Shown here: positions 35,457-43,684 of the stretch, one piece after another
How positions within the stretch are numbered: position 1 is the stretch's first letter
Layout of the letters: each line of letters starts with the position of its first letter
Source: CBFHMJ01 sp965656875
GTDB lineage: Bacteria; Pseudomonadota; Gammaproteobacteria; Enterobacterales; Alteromonadaceae
NCBI GenBank assembly: GCA_965656875.1
Contig: CBFHMJ010000009.1
Span: 169,101-233,100, forward strand
Length of the DNA stretch: 64,000 nt
Direction: 5' to 3'
Notes under the pieces: generated by a model
What the model was told of the DNA's origin: nothing
The model's database searches: none
What the model saw: the letters and a program-made list of their open reading frames with translations, nothing else
Made by a program: the position numbers and the translations under genes

Positions 35457-36019
35457 TTTTTCCCCCAACGATCACCAAATGCTACGATCATGACAGTTTT
35501 TAATAAAATGCTGATGTCCATCTTCAACGAAAGATTTTCCACATACTCTCTGTCAAACTTCCAACGCTGTGTCCAGTCCAGATAAATATTACCGTTCACC
35601 TGAGCAAGCCCGGTTAAACCTGGTCTGACTAACAAACGTTTTTTACCATCTTCATTAAAATCTTTCTGAGTTTCTACCAGACAAGGACGCGGACCGACTA
35701 ATGACATGTCTCCTTTGAGAACGTTGATGAGCTGTGGTAATTCATCAATTTTCAGCCGGCGAATTATTTTTCCGATGCCTGTAACTTCAGCCGAACCTTC
35801 AGATACCTGCACACTGACATCTCGTTTTTTATTCGTCATTGATCGAAACTTGAATAAATTAAATGTTTTAGCGTTTTTACCCAGACGAGTTTGCGTATAA
35901 AACACTGGTCCTTCGGTGGTTTTAATCAAAATCGCTACTACGACAAACATCGGTAACAGCAATACCAGCAAAAATACACTGACGAATAAGTCGAAGAGTC
36001 TTTTAACCATTGGATACAT
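35453..36019 (-). CDS. Initiating phosphoglycosyl transferase, PglC/WcaJ-C type
   Basis: A 188-aa bacterial sugar transferase placing a sugar-1-phosphate on undecaprenyl phosphate at the cytoplasmic face. It shows KRLFDLF, one hydrophobic re-entrant helix (about residues 10-33), the KFRSM motif, the catalytic DE in IDELPQL, and KGDMSLVGPRP. Size matches the short PglC-like class rather than the multi-spanning WcaJ/WbaP class. Start ATG 36019 follows AGGAA and clears the previous stop; a longer upstream frame overlapping wbuB is not credible. With the dehydratase, aminotransferase and acetyltransferase genes nearby, a bacillosamine-like or formylated sugar is a likely first sugar. Confidence 0.9.
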   Translation of the reverse strand: MYPMVKRLFDLFVSVFLLVLLLPMFVVVAILIKTTEGPVFYTQTRLGKNAKTFNLFKFRSMTNKKRDVSVQVSEGSAEVTGIGKIIRRLKIDELPQLINVLKGDMSLVGPRPCLVETQKDFNEDGKKRLLVRPGLTGLAQVNGNIYLDWTQRWKFDREYVENLSLKMDISILLKTVMIVAFGDRWGKK

Positions 36020-36035
36020 TGCATAAATTCCTAAT

Positions 36036-37250
36036 CTATTGCTTGCCCGATAATCGTTTAAACAACGAAATAAAGCGGGATACACCTTCATCGCTCGACA
36101 TATTTTTCTGGTAATAGTCAGCGGCATTTTCACCCATCATCTTTCGTTCATCAGGTGTTGTCTGACGGATTTTTTCTATGGCATCAGCCAATGACTCCGG
36201 ATCTTCCGGATTACATGTTACACCGCATTCAGCTTGCCTGATGACGTCATTTGCATCGCCACTGACACCACATATGATTGGCCGACCTTGCGCCATATAA
36301 GCCTGAATCTTAGACGGTATAGTAATAGTAAATAATTCATCGCGAGTTAAATGCACCAACAAAGAATCAGCTTTGTTTAATAACTCACCGACTTCTTCCA
36401 TTGGTACTCGTGGAATAAAGTGTATATTCTCCAATTGTTCAGTGGCCGCATAATTCTTTGCATCTTCCAGCGCAATACCGTTACCAACAAACACGATGTC
36501 AGCTTTCACTGATCGCTCACTTAGAATTTTTGCTGCCTCAACAATCGACATAACACCTTGCCCCGCACCAATATTCCCTGCAAACAAGACCGTAAATTCC
36601 GACTCTGGCAACTGATATCTACAAGGCTGTTCAGAGCCTAATTTATCTTCATCACACCAGTTATAAATAACATCAATTTTTTCGGGGGCGACACCACGTT
36701 GGCTGATGCGAGTTTTAAATCCTGGCGATAAAACAACGATATGCGATGCCATTTTGTAGGTTAAGCGACAAACCCAGTCAACGATACCAAGCACCTTATC
36801 GCTATTGATCATCTTCATCGCTTTTAAGGTATCAGGCCACAAATCCTGAATATCAATCACACTTGGTATGCCCTTTAACTTTCCAACCAGAGTGCCACAC
36901 AATGCAGTTGTTAAAGGCGGGTGATAAGCATAAATAACATCAGCACCACGAGAACGAATTAATGCCCAAAGGAATGAACTCGCCGCAAAACTAATATAAT
37001 TCAACGCTCTTCGTAAGCCCGAGTTATCATGGCTGGGATACAACGCAACACGACAAACTTTTACGCCATCAATCCATTCAACCTGCCAGGGCTTAATTTT
37101 GTAACCATCATAAACTTTACCGCCAGGGTAATTAGGAAATCCGGTAATAACTTCAACATCATGCCCTGCCTCGACAAGTTTCCGAGCGAATAGCTGTCCC
37201 TTAAAAATCGGTTCCGGATCGTACCATTGTGTGATGATTAATATTTTCAT
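36036..37250 (-). CDS. wbuB: WbuB-like GT4 glycosyltransferase (L-FucNAc transferase)
   Basis: A 404-aa GT-B fold enzyme. The N-terminus MKILIITQWYDPEPIFKGQ and GFPNYPGGKVYDGY are characteristic of the WbuB family. The C-terminal half has AGNIGAGQGV and the IPSKIQAYMAQGRPII donor-binding segment. In E. coli O26 and O145 wbuB directly follows fnlABC and transfers L-FucNAc; the same order here supports that role, perhaps with L-FucNAm as donor. Start at ATG 37250; the longer frame would need a TTG. The ribosome site is weak, and a hairpin (37279-37300) lies just upstream. Confidence 0.88.
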   Translation of the reverse strand: MKILIITQWYDPEPIFKGQLFARKLVEAGHDVEVITGFPNYPGGKVYDGYKIKPWQVEWIDGVKVCRVALYPSHDNSGLRRALNYISFAASSFLWALIRSRGADVIYAYHPPLTTALCGTLVGKLKGIPSVIDIQDLWPDTLKAMKMINSDKVLGIVDWVCRLTYKMASHIVVLSPGFKTRISQRGVAPEKIDVIYNWCDEDKLGSEQPCRYQLPESEFTVLFAGNIGAGQGVMSIVEAAKILSERSVKADIVFVGNGIALEDAKNYAATEQLENIHFIPRVPMEEVGELLNKADSLLVHLTRDELFTITIPSKIQAYMAQGRPIICGVSGDANDVIRQAECGVTCNPEDPESLADAIEKIRQTTPDERKMMGENAADYYQKNMSSDEGVSRFISLFKRLSGKQ

Positions 37251-37278
37251 TATTGTTTTTGCGAGGTTAGTTAAGGAC

Positions 37279-37300
37279 AAAGCCGCTCGAAAGCGGCTTT
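37279..37300 (-). other. Intercistronic UUCG-loop hairpin between fnlC and wbuB
   Basis: A perfect 9-bp inverted repeat AAAGCCGCT / AGCGGCTTT with a TTCG loop on the minus strand, an exceptionally stable tetraloop. Only three T residues follow, so it is at most a leaky terminator; mRNA stabilisation or differential expression of wbuB and downstream genes is equally possible. Confidence 0.5.
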
Positions 37301-37329
37301 AAAAATGTGTGAACAACTAGCTGATCAAA

Positions 37330-38490
37330 TTACCAGTCATAACGCGAGAATGTCGCCATATTGCGCCACTGATTCGCTAGTTTTGCTGTTCCCATGATAA
37401 TTTTTGCGACACGCAATGACGTGTTTTGCACCTGATATTCGGCAGGAACTTCACGATTCGGGAATAACTCCGCTTCTCTGGTCACCAGATCAACACATCC
37501 CAGGAGTACATCAACATTCAACCCGGACAAAACGATTGAACCGGCATCAAGTGCTTCAGGTCGTTCAATAGAATTACGTAATGTTACAGCCGGGAAATCC
37601 AGCATAGCGGATTCTTCACTAATCGTACCACTGTCAGAAATCGCACAGAATGACGCCTGTTGCAGACGGTTATAGTCAAAGAAACCAAATGGTTTAAGGA
37701 AGCGAATATCACGCTCACCCATATCAATTGCCAGCTTATCCAGACGCGCTCGGGTACGAGGGTGAGTGGAAACCACAACAGGCATATTGTACTGATCGTG
37801 CAATGCTTTCAGGCAATCAACGACTTTACGTAAACTGTCAGGATTATCGACATTCTCTTCACGGTGTACGCTTACGATAAAGTATTTGTTTTCTTCCAAT
37901 GACAAGGTAGACAGGATCTGGCTCTGCTCTATCTCTGTTTTCTTACTGTTCAGAACTTCCAGCATCGGAGAGCCTGTTACGTAAATAAAACGATGACTCA
38001 GGCCTTCGCTAATCAAATGACGACGAGCATTTTCTGTATAAACCAGATTGAAATCAGCCAAATGATCGACCATCTTACGATTAATCTCTTCAGGCACATT
38101 CGCATCAAAACTTCGATTACCCGCTTCCATATGATAAGTCGGGATCTTCATGCGTTTCGCCATTAGCGTCGCGATCGCAGAGTTCGTATCACCCAGCACT
38201 AATACGGCGTCCGGCTTTTCTTTTAGCAGGACTTCTTCCATCTTAATCAGGATTTCTCCTAACACCCGCCCCAATGATGACGTATCGACATTTAAGAAAT
38301 GATCAGGCTCTCGAACACCTAAATCATCAAAAAAGACCTGATTCAGTTCAAAGTCATAATTTTGTCCGGTATGCACCAGAACATGATCAGTAAACGTCTC
38401 AAGCGTGTCCATGACAGCGGCCAGACGAATAATCTCAGGACGAGTGCCCAGCACCGTCATTACTTTTAATTTTTTAGTTTCTGTAGTCAT
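37330..38490 (-). CDS. fnlC: UDP-sugar C2-epimerase (FnlC/WbjD/CapG, WecB family)
   Basis: A 386-aa WecB-family epimerase. It shows VLGTRPEIIRL near residue 10, HTGQNYDFELN, VLGDTNSAIATLMAKRM, HMEAGNRSFD, the late SDSGTISEESAMLDFPAVTLR segment (shown in part: SDSGTISEESAML) and ERPEALDAG. It follows fnlA and fnlB, so the expected reaction is C2 epimerisation of UDP-2-acetamido-L-pneumose-type intermediate to UDP-L-FucNAc. Start ATG 38490 (MTTETKKLKVMTV) fits the family better than the longer frame to 38535. It is not a hydrolysing NeuC/LegG-type enzyme by context or motif. Confidence 0.9.
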   Translation of the reverse strand: MTTETKKLKVMTVLGTRPEIIRLAAVMDTLETFTDHVLVHTGQNYDFELNQVFFDDLGVREPDHFLNVDTSSLGRVLGEILIKMEEVLLKEKPDAVLVLGDTNSAIATLMAKRMKIPTYHMEAGNRSFDANVPEEINRKMVDHLADFNLVYTENARRHLISEGLSHRFIYVTGSPMLEVLNSKKTEIEQSQILSTLSLEENKYFIVSVHREENVDNPDSLRKVVDCLKALHDQYNMPVVVSTHPRTRARLDKLAIDMGERDIRFLKPFGFFDYNRLQQASFCAISDSGTISEESAMLDFPAVTLRNSIERPEALDAGSIVLSGLNVDVLLGCVDLVTREAELFPNREVPAEYQVQNTSLRVAKIIMGTAKLANQWRNMATFSRYDW

Positions 38491-38580
38491 TGCTTTTTGT
38501 CTTATCTGAACATCGTTTTGCGATGCTGACAGCATTCAGTCATCAATGTTAAGCCAACGCTTGCCCCAACTGTTTATCGT

Positions 38581-39687
38581 TTAAACAGGGTGCGCGATGG
38601 TATCCGGTGCATCTCGATCAAAAATTTCGTTGGCCCATAACATCACCACCATTTCATCGTCTCCGATATTGGTAATATCGTGCGACCAGCCAGGTACTGT
38701 CTCGACGATTTGCGGTGTATCACCATCCGTAATCAATTCGTGCGTCTCACCCGTTGCAATATGGCGGAAACCAAACCGTGCTTTACCTTTAATCACCAGG
38801 AATTTTTCAGTTTTACAATGATGGTAGTGACCACCCCGCGTAATACCCGGATGAGCCGTAAAGAAAGAGAACTGACCTGAATCTTTCGTTTTCAGCATTT
38901 CAACAAATACACCCCGCTCATCACCGTAACGAGGAACTTCGTAAGCAAACTGAGCAGGTTGAAAATAACTGAGGTAGGTGGAATACAGTAATCGGGTTAG
39001 TCCGTCACCAACACGTTCAGTAATTAACGTATTGCGACTCTGTTTGAAGGCTGTGAGGGTATCTGCTAACTGTTGCAACGTGATTTGATGTACCGCATCA
39101 ATTGCAACAAAACGATCCTGATGAACCACATCCTGACTCAGACAGGAAATAAATGAACGAACGACATCGTCCACATGAACAAGGTTCAATTGCACGGACG
39201 GATCATTAATCTGAATCGGTAAATCATTAGCAATGTTATGACAGAAGGTAGCGACAACTGAGTTGTAATTTGGCTTACACCACTTACCAAACACATTTGG
39301 TAGACGGTAAATATAAACCGGATTATCCGTTTGCTGATGCAATGCCAGAACAACCTCTTCAGCCTGACGCTTACTGTCGCCATAAGGGTTGTCCTGTGTA
39401 GCTTGAATCGAGGAAGTATAAACCAGTGGAATCGTGCGATTACTGGCTGTTAATGCCTGACAAATCATCGACGTCAAATCGACATTGCCCTCGATAAACG
39501 TCTCGTTTTCTTTTGGACGGTTCACACCAGCCAGATGAAAAATAAAGTCTACAGTCGCCAGTGCATCCTGCAGATCCTGTGCTGTGTGATGACGATTAAA
39601 TTCAACTATGTCATGTCCGGCTTCTGTTAAGCCAACGACCAGATTTGAGCCAATAAATCCTCTGGCACCAATCACTAATATTTTCAT
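38581..39687 (-). CDS. fnlB: Bifunctional epimerase/reductase with cupin domain (FnlB/WbjC/CapF)
   Basis: A 368-aa protein in two parts. The N-terminal NAD(P)-binding domain starts MKILVIGARGFIGSNLVVGL, with a YGDSKRQAE catalytic Tyr-Lys pair. The C-terminal cupin (from about residue 245) has HYHHCKTEKFLVIKGKARFG and a metal-binding His cluster. This domain pair is specific to CapF/FnlB/WbjC, which converts the CapE/FnlA product to UDP-6-deoxy-L-talosamine-type intermediate (C3 epimerisation and C4 reduction). Position between fnlA and fnlC agrees. Confidence 0.93.
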   Translation of the reverse strand: MKILVIGARGFIGSNLVVGLTEAGHDIVEFNRHHTAQDLQDALATVDFIFHLAGVNRPKENETFIEGNVDLTSMICQALTASNRTIPLVYTSSIQATQDNPYGDSKRQAEEVVLALHQQTDNPVYIYRLPNVFGKWCKPNYNSVVATFCHNIANDLPIQINDPSVQLNLVHVDDVVRSFISCLSQDVVHQDRFVAIDAVHQITLQQLADTLTAFKQSRNTLITERVGDGLTRLLYSTYLSYFQPAQFAYEVPRYGDERGVFVEMLKTKDSGQFSFFTAHPGITRGGHYHHCKTEKFLVIKGKARFGFRHIATGETHELITDGDTPQIVETVPGWSHDITNIGDDEMVVMLWANEIFDRDAPDTIAHPV

Positions 39688-39764
39688 GTTTTCCTCATCA
39701 TGTTTCCGCCAGCATCTATCTCAACCCTGATTATGAAGGTCAATAATGAACGGGGAATGACCGT

Positions 39765-40769
39765 TTAATCGTTTGCGAACAAGCTTAGTTTCTTCAACAA
39801 TTGCTTCATCTCTTCCACATCCAGCGCATGGGTATTATGAGAATGATAGTCTGTTGCTTCACAAATCTTCTTCTGACCTTCTTCGAAATACTTACCGTAG
39901 TTTAAGTCTCTGGTATCCGCTGGAATGCGGAAATATTCGCCGCGATCTTCTGCACAGACCATTTCTTCACGAGTGAGCAAGGTTTCGTAGAGTTTTTCAC
40001 CATGACGCGTGCCAATGACCTTGATCTCATGCTCAGGCACACCTTTTAATTCACGGATAGCTTTTGCCAGCACTTCAACCGTCGCCGCAGGAGCTTTCTG
40101 AACAAAAATGTCGCCATTATTGCCATGTTCAAACGCGTACAACACCAGATCCATTGCATCTTCTAATGTCATCATAAAGCGCGTCATGGACGGATCGGTT
40201 AACGTCAGCGGTTGTTCCGCTGCAATCTGATCGAGGAAAAGAGGAATAACAGAACCACGAGATGCCATGACATTACCGTAGCGAGTACCACAAATAACCA
40301 TGTCATTATCAGGGAGGTTGCGAGATTTGGCGATCATGACTTTTTCCATCATCGCCTTCGAGATACCCATCGCATTTATAGGATATACCGCTTTATCGGT
40401 GCTTAAACAAACAACTCGTTTTACGCCTGCATTTATTGCAGCTTCGAGTACATTTTCGGTGCCATTCACATTGGTTTTTACCGCTTCCATCGGGTAAAAC
40501 TCACACGAAGGAACTTGCTTTAATGCCGCAGCATGGAATACATAATCAACACCGCGTAATGCATTAAAAATGCTGTTGTAATCCCGCACATCACCAATAT
40601 AAAACTTCAGTTTAGGATTGTTGTAGAGCTTGCGCATGTCGTCTTGTTTTTTCTCATCCCGACTAAACACACGAATCTCTTTGATATCCGTATCCAGGAA
40701 GTGTTTCAACACAACATTGCCAAAAGAGCCGGTGCCACCGGTGATTAATAAGACTTTATCAGTAAACAA
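39765..40769 (-). CDS. fnlA: UDP-GlcNAc 4,6-dehydratase/5-epimerase (FnlA/WbjB/CapE)
   Basis: A 334-aa short-chain dehydrogenase. It shows VLLITGGTGSFGN at the N-terminus, VFSRDEKKQDDMR, and STDKAVYPINAMGISKAMM with Met replacing the usual catalytic Tyr, as in the CapE/FnlA family. It starts the L-FucNAc branch. The start is an unusual TTG (40767-40769): GGAGG (40777-40781 on the other strand) lies seven bases upstream and family proteins begin FxDKVLLITGG. The longer frame to 40808 lacks a ribosome site. A promoter lies about 180 bp upstream; first gene of the fnl-wbu-pgl operon. Confidence 0.93.
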   Translation of the reverse strand: MFTDKVLLITGGTGSFGNVVLKHFLDTDIKEIRVFSRDEKKQDDMRKLYNNPKLKFYIGDVRDYNSIFNALRGVDYVFHAAALKQVPSCEFYPMEAVKTNVNGTENVLEAAINAGVKRVVCLSTDKAVYPINAMGISKAMMEKVMIAKSRNLPDNDMVICGTRYGNVMASRGSVIPLFLDQIAAEQPLTLTDPSMTRFMMTLEDAMDLVLYAFEHGNNGDIFVQKAPAATVEVLAKAIRELKGVPEHEIKVIGTRHGEKLYETLLTREEMVCAEDRGEYFRIPADTRDLNYGKYFEEGQKKICEATDYHSHNTHALDVEEMKQLLKKLSLFAND

Positions 40770-40955
40770 GAGAATGCCTCCATGAAACGTAGTGCTGAAA
40801 TACTGCAAGCTGAAGAGTGGATTGTATTGATGAGGAGTGACTTGAACTCACTGTCGTTTGCATCATGATTGGTAAAAGTTAGCCAATTTTAATTATTTAA
40901 ATAGTCAAAAACCGGGCCAGTTTAGCGTCGGTAATTGTTGCTTGCACAGCGCGGG

Positions 40956-40984
40956 AGTATACCCGCCGTAAACCTTGATAACAA
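40956..40984 (-). promoter_or_regulatory. Sigma70-like promoter of the fnlA operon
   Basis: On the minus strand TTGTTA (40979-40984), a 17-bp spacer, then TATACT (40956-40961). The transcript would carry an unusually long leader of about 180 nt before the TTG start of fnlA. The remaining bases between 40782 and 41093 hold no ORF or other structure I can name. Confidence 0.6.
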
Positions 40985-41093
40985 GCAGATACCTCGCTGC
41001 TGCGAAAGATCGGAATAGTAATATTTTTCCGTATATACCATCCATTTTGTTACCCAGACTGTAGTATGAAAAACGAATAAACAACCAATCGTT

Positions 41094-41123
41094 AAAAAGG
41101 GGAAAATACTATCCCCCTTTTTT
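41094..41123 (-). terminator. Rho-independent terminator after hisF-like gene
   Basis: AAAAAGGGG (41094-41102) pairs with CCCCTTTTT (41114-41122). On the minus strand the stem ends in a T run, 17 bp after the hisF-like stop. It would end the long wzz-to-hisF operon and separate it from the fnlA operon. The symmetrical A/T tracts could let it work in both directions. Confidence 0.75.
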
Positions 41124-41139
41124 ACCGCTGCGACACTCG

Positions 41140-41937
41140 CTAATTTAGCGATTTCTGCGTTGTCTCAAACGCCAGCTTAGCCAGTTTATTTTTCACATCA
41201 TCCGGCAGATAACTAATCAATACGGCTTTATAGATACCTTTAAAAACAAAGAAGCTTCCTGCTGCAATGCCAGCAATGCCTAACACGGCTGCCGCATCCT
41301 CAAAATGAGAGCGATCGCCTGCACCACCCATAATCGTAAATGGCACATGGATGTTATCTTTAATATCTTTGGCAATATCCAGATCAAATCCTTTTTGAGT
41401 CCCTTCTTTATCGATCATATTCACAACGACTTCTCCGGCACCCGCGTCCTGTAACTGTTTAGCCAGTTCAATTGGGCATTTCCCGGTATTGACCTTACCG
41501 TTATGGGTCCAGACTTCATACTTTTTACCAAAGAACTTCTTCTTGATATCCAGTACGACAACCACGCTTTGTGTGCCAATCGCATTTGCAATCTCAGTAA
41601 TCAATCCCGGGTTATCAATGGCCGCCGAGCTGAGCGCAACCTTTTCAACACCTAACTGAACAATCCGTTTCGCCTGTTCCAGTGTTTTGACACCACCGCC
41701 ATAACACAATGGCATCCGGCATTCGCTCGCCAGAATTCGGATCATATTGTAATCCGGTTCAGCCTTGTTAACCGTTGCGTCGATATCCAGTACCGTTAAT
41801 TCATCAACTTCTTTCTCGTTGAAGATTTTTACAGCATTGATCGGATCACCTACATACTTCGGATCTTTAAACTTTGTCGTTTTAACCAGTCCACGATCGT
41901 GGACCAACAAACAGGGAATAATTCTTGGCCGTAACAT
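41140..41937 (-). CDS. wbuZ: HisF-like cyclase subunit of sugar amidotransferase (WbuZ-like)
   Basis: A 265-aa TIM-barrel HisF homologue: MLRPRIIPCLLVHDRGLVKT, LDIDAT, CYGGGVKTLEQA, VVLDIKKKFFGKKYEVWTH and GGAGDRSHFEDA. It is adjacent to hisH-like and wbuX genes with no other histidine genes nearby, so it belongs to surface-sugar synthesis. In P. aeruginosa HisF2/HisH2 with WbpG, and E. coli O145 wbuXYZ, such trios deliver ammonia to make an acetamidino sugar. The gene abuts its neighbour exactly and is followed by a terminator. Confidence 0.88.
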   Translation of the reverse strand: MLRPRIIPCLLVHDRGLVKTTKFKDPKYVGDPINAVKIFNEKEVDELTVLDIDATVNKAEPDYNMIRILASECRMPLCYGGGVKTLEQAKRIVQLGVEKVALSSAAIDNPGLITEIANAIGTQSVVVVLDIKKKFFGKKYEVWTHNGKVNTGKCPIELAKQLQDAGAGEVVVNMIDKEGTQKGFDLDIAKDIKDNIHVPFTIMGGAGDRSHFEDAAAVLGIAGIAAGSFFVFKGIYKAVLISYLPDDVKNKLAKLAFETTQKSLN

Positions 41938-42549
41938 TTAGATTTCCGCGAAGTTCTTAAGTAACTGATGCCCGTTCGAGTGGCTTTTTTCCGGATGAAA
42001 CTGAACACCAAAAATATTGTCTCGCTTCACAGCGACGGTAAACTGATCACCGTACTCTGTTTCTGCATAAGAATGCTCAGCGTGTTCAGGTTCATAGTAA
42101 TAGGAATGCAAGAAATAGAACTGAGGATGTTCAGGCATATCGTTAAATAAACCATCCTGATTAGCCGGTGAAATATCATTCCACCCCATATGAGGAATCT
42201 GCAAATTTCCTCGCTCAGTGAAGTCGAACTTTTTAACCTGACCCGGTATCCAGTTCAGCCCTTCAACCTGTCCTTCTTCACTGCTTGTCGCCAGCATTTG
42301 CATCCCAACACAAATGCCCACAACAGGCACCTTATCATGCAAAACCATATGCTCGACTTTCTCTCGCATACCTGACTCGTTAAACGACGTCATTGCGTGA
42401 TCAAACGAACCTACGCCTGGTAAAATCAGTTTTGTCGCACCATCCAGTTCATCCACATTTTTCGCAGCACTGAATGGAATATTCAAACGAGTAAATACAT
42501 TGGCAAACGCCAATGTATTACCAACACCGTAATCGATGATCTTAAGCAT
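41938..42549 (-). CDS. wbuY: HisH-like glutamine amidotransferase (WbuY-like)
   Basis: A 203-aa class I glutaminase: KLILPGVGSFDHA, GICVGMQML with the nucleophile Cys near residue 81, and FGVQFHPEKSH with catalytic His and Glu. It generates ammonia from glutamine for the HisF/WbuX partner. Start ATG 42549 immediately follows the wbuX stop, and its stop immediately precedes the hisF-like start, a strict operon arrangement. Confidence 0.88.
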   Translation of the reverse strand: MLKIIDYGVGNTLAFANVFTRLNIPFSAAKNVDELDGATKLILPGVGSFDHAMTSFNESGMREKVEHMVLHDKVPVVGICVGMQMLATSSEEGQVEGLNWIPGQVKKFDFTERGNLQIPHMGWNDISPANQDGLFNDMPEHPQFYFLHSYYYEPEHAEHSYAETEYGDQFTVAVKRDNIFGVQFHPEKSHSNGHQLLKNFAEI

Positions 42550-43683
42550 TTATCTGAAGTACCTTTTATCTATACCCAGCTTTTGCATGATTGTGGAGCC
42601 AATACGGATTAACCCATACTTACTCTTGTAATCCTTAAAGGTTTTATTTTCACCCTCAAAAATTTTCTGTAACTCATCAACAGTGATGTCCAGTTTATTA
42701 GCGACATATTCAAATTCCCGCTCAAAAAACTGTTCATCCATTAACGGCGACTTAATACGTTCCAACGCATCTTCTCTCGACAACTGGCCCGTCATGATTA
42801 AGCTGGAATAATGAGCTCGACGTTTTTCAAAACTGAATTTACGTGGCAACCAGTAATCTTCATAAAAGCGGGTAAAACGGGATTCATGATGTTTGTGTAA
42901 AAACTTCTTCCAGCCAAACTTTTCATTTAGTTCTTTCTCAGCTTCAGCTTTTACATAGGGGAAGTGATTTAGTGGTTTAATCACCTTCATACCGTAAACA
43001 TAGCGGTAAATTACTTTATAGGTGAATACATCAACTAATGGGAAGGTTTTAAGCTTGCGAGTACCAAACTTATTATTGATGTCGTTAAACAAGGTAACAT
43101 CAATACCGGGGAACCCGCCCCATTCTTCTGGTTCTCGAACGCATTCTGTTGAGAAGTTACCACCCGTCAACACATATTTAATCTTATGTTTTCGGGCAAA
43201 TTTATATAAAGCACTAAAGAAGGCAGCGTCCTGAGGAAGATCCTGATCAGCAATCTGAGACTTTAACATCGCCAGTTGCAGCGCTTTCATCTCTTCCCAG
43301 TTTATAACCTCGGTATATAACTCTGATTCCAGGCCATCCACCAGGCACTCAATATTATGAACTGCCTGATCCGTATTCCAGCCAGCATCGACGTGAAACA
43401 GCAATGGACGTAAACCTAGTTTTTCTTTAGCGATATAAGCGCAATAAGAGCTGTCCAGTCCACCACTTAAACCGATAATACAATCGAAAGGTTTGCCTGC
43501 TCCCTCTTTTTTAATTTTCTCAATGGTTGGCAGAAGTTCCTGGTAACCTTTTTCATCGGTGTGCCAACTTGGCACAATATTGTTTTCATAATTCTGGCAG
43601 TAATCACAAACGCCATCATCGTTAAAAGAGATATTCGGATCACTGGTATCCATAATACAGTGATTACAAATTTGATATGTCAT
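42550..43683 (-). CDS. wbuX: N-acetyl sugar amidotransferase (WbuX/WbpG/PseA family)
   Basis: A 377-aa PP-loop ATPase. The N-terminus has a CNHCIMDTSDP ... CDYCQNY four-cysteine zinc site, the PP-loop is GLSGGLDSSYCAYIAKEKLG near residue 69, and LTGGNFSTECVREPEEW follows. With the HisH- and HisF-like partners it converts an N-acetyl to an acetamidino group. Because fnlABC-wbuB lies directly downstream, the probable product is the L-FucNAm derivative, as reported for E. coli O145 and some P. aeruginosa serotypes. Amidination of the nonulosonate is the alternative. Confidence 0.88.
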   Translation of the reverse strand: MTYQICNHCIMDTSDPNISFNDDGVCDYCQNYENNIVPSWHTDEKGYQELLPTIEKIKKEGAGKPFDCIIGLSGGLDSSYCAYIAKEKLGLRPLLFHVDAGWNTDQAVHNIECLVDGLESELYTEVINWEEMKALQLAMLKSQIADQDLPQDAAFFSALYKFARKHKIKYVLTGGNFSTECVREPEEWGGFPGIDVTLFNDINNKFGTRKLKTFPLVDVFTYKVIYRYVYGMKVIKPLNHFPYVKAEAEKELNEKFGWKKFLHKHHESRFTRFYEDYWLPRKFSFEKRRAHYSSLIMTGQLSREDALERIKSPLMDEQFFEREFEYVANKLDITVDELQKIFEGENKTFKDYKSKYGLIRIGSTIMQKLGIDKRYFR

Positions 43684-43684
43684 G

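Noticed and set aside
36020..36133. Longer start for the phosphoglycosyl transferase
   Set aside because: The extension overlaps the wbuB coding end and has no family similarity; ATG 36019 has AGGAA upstream.
37251..37280. Longer wbuB start at TTG 37280
   Set aside because: It would start inside a stable hairpin arm, lacks a ribosome site, and the family begins at MKILIITQW.
37330..38490. LegG/NeuC for the nonulosonate pathway
   Set aside because: Motifs and position after fnlB fit the non-hydrolysing FnlC/WecB type.
41140..42549. Histidine biosynthesis genes hisF and hisH
   Set aside because: No other his genes are present, and both lie directly beside a WbuX/WbpG-type amidotransferase and fnlABC, the known arrangement for acetamidino sugar synthesis.
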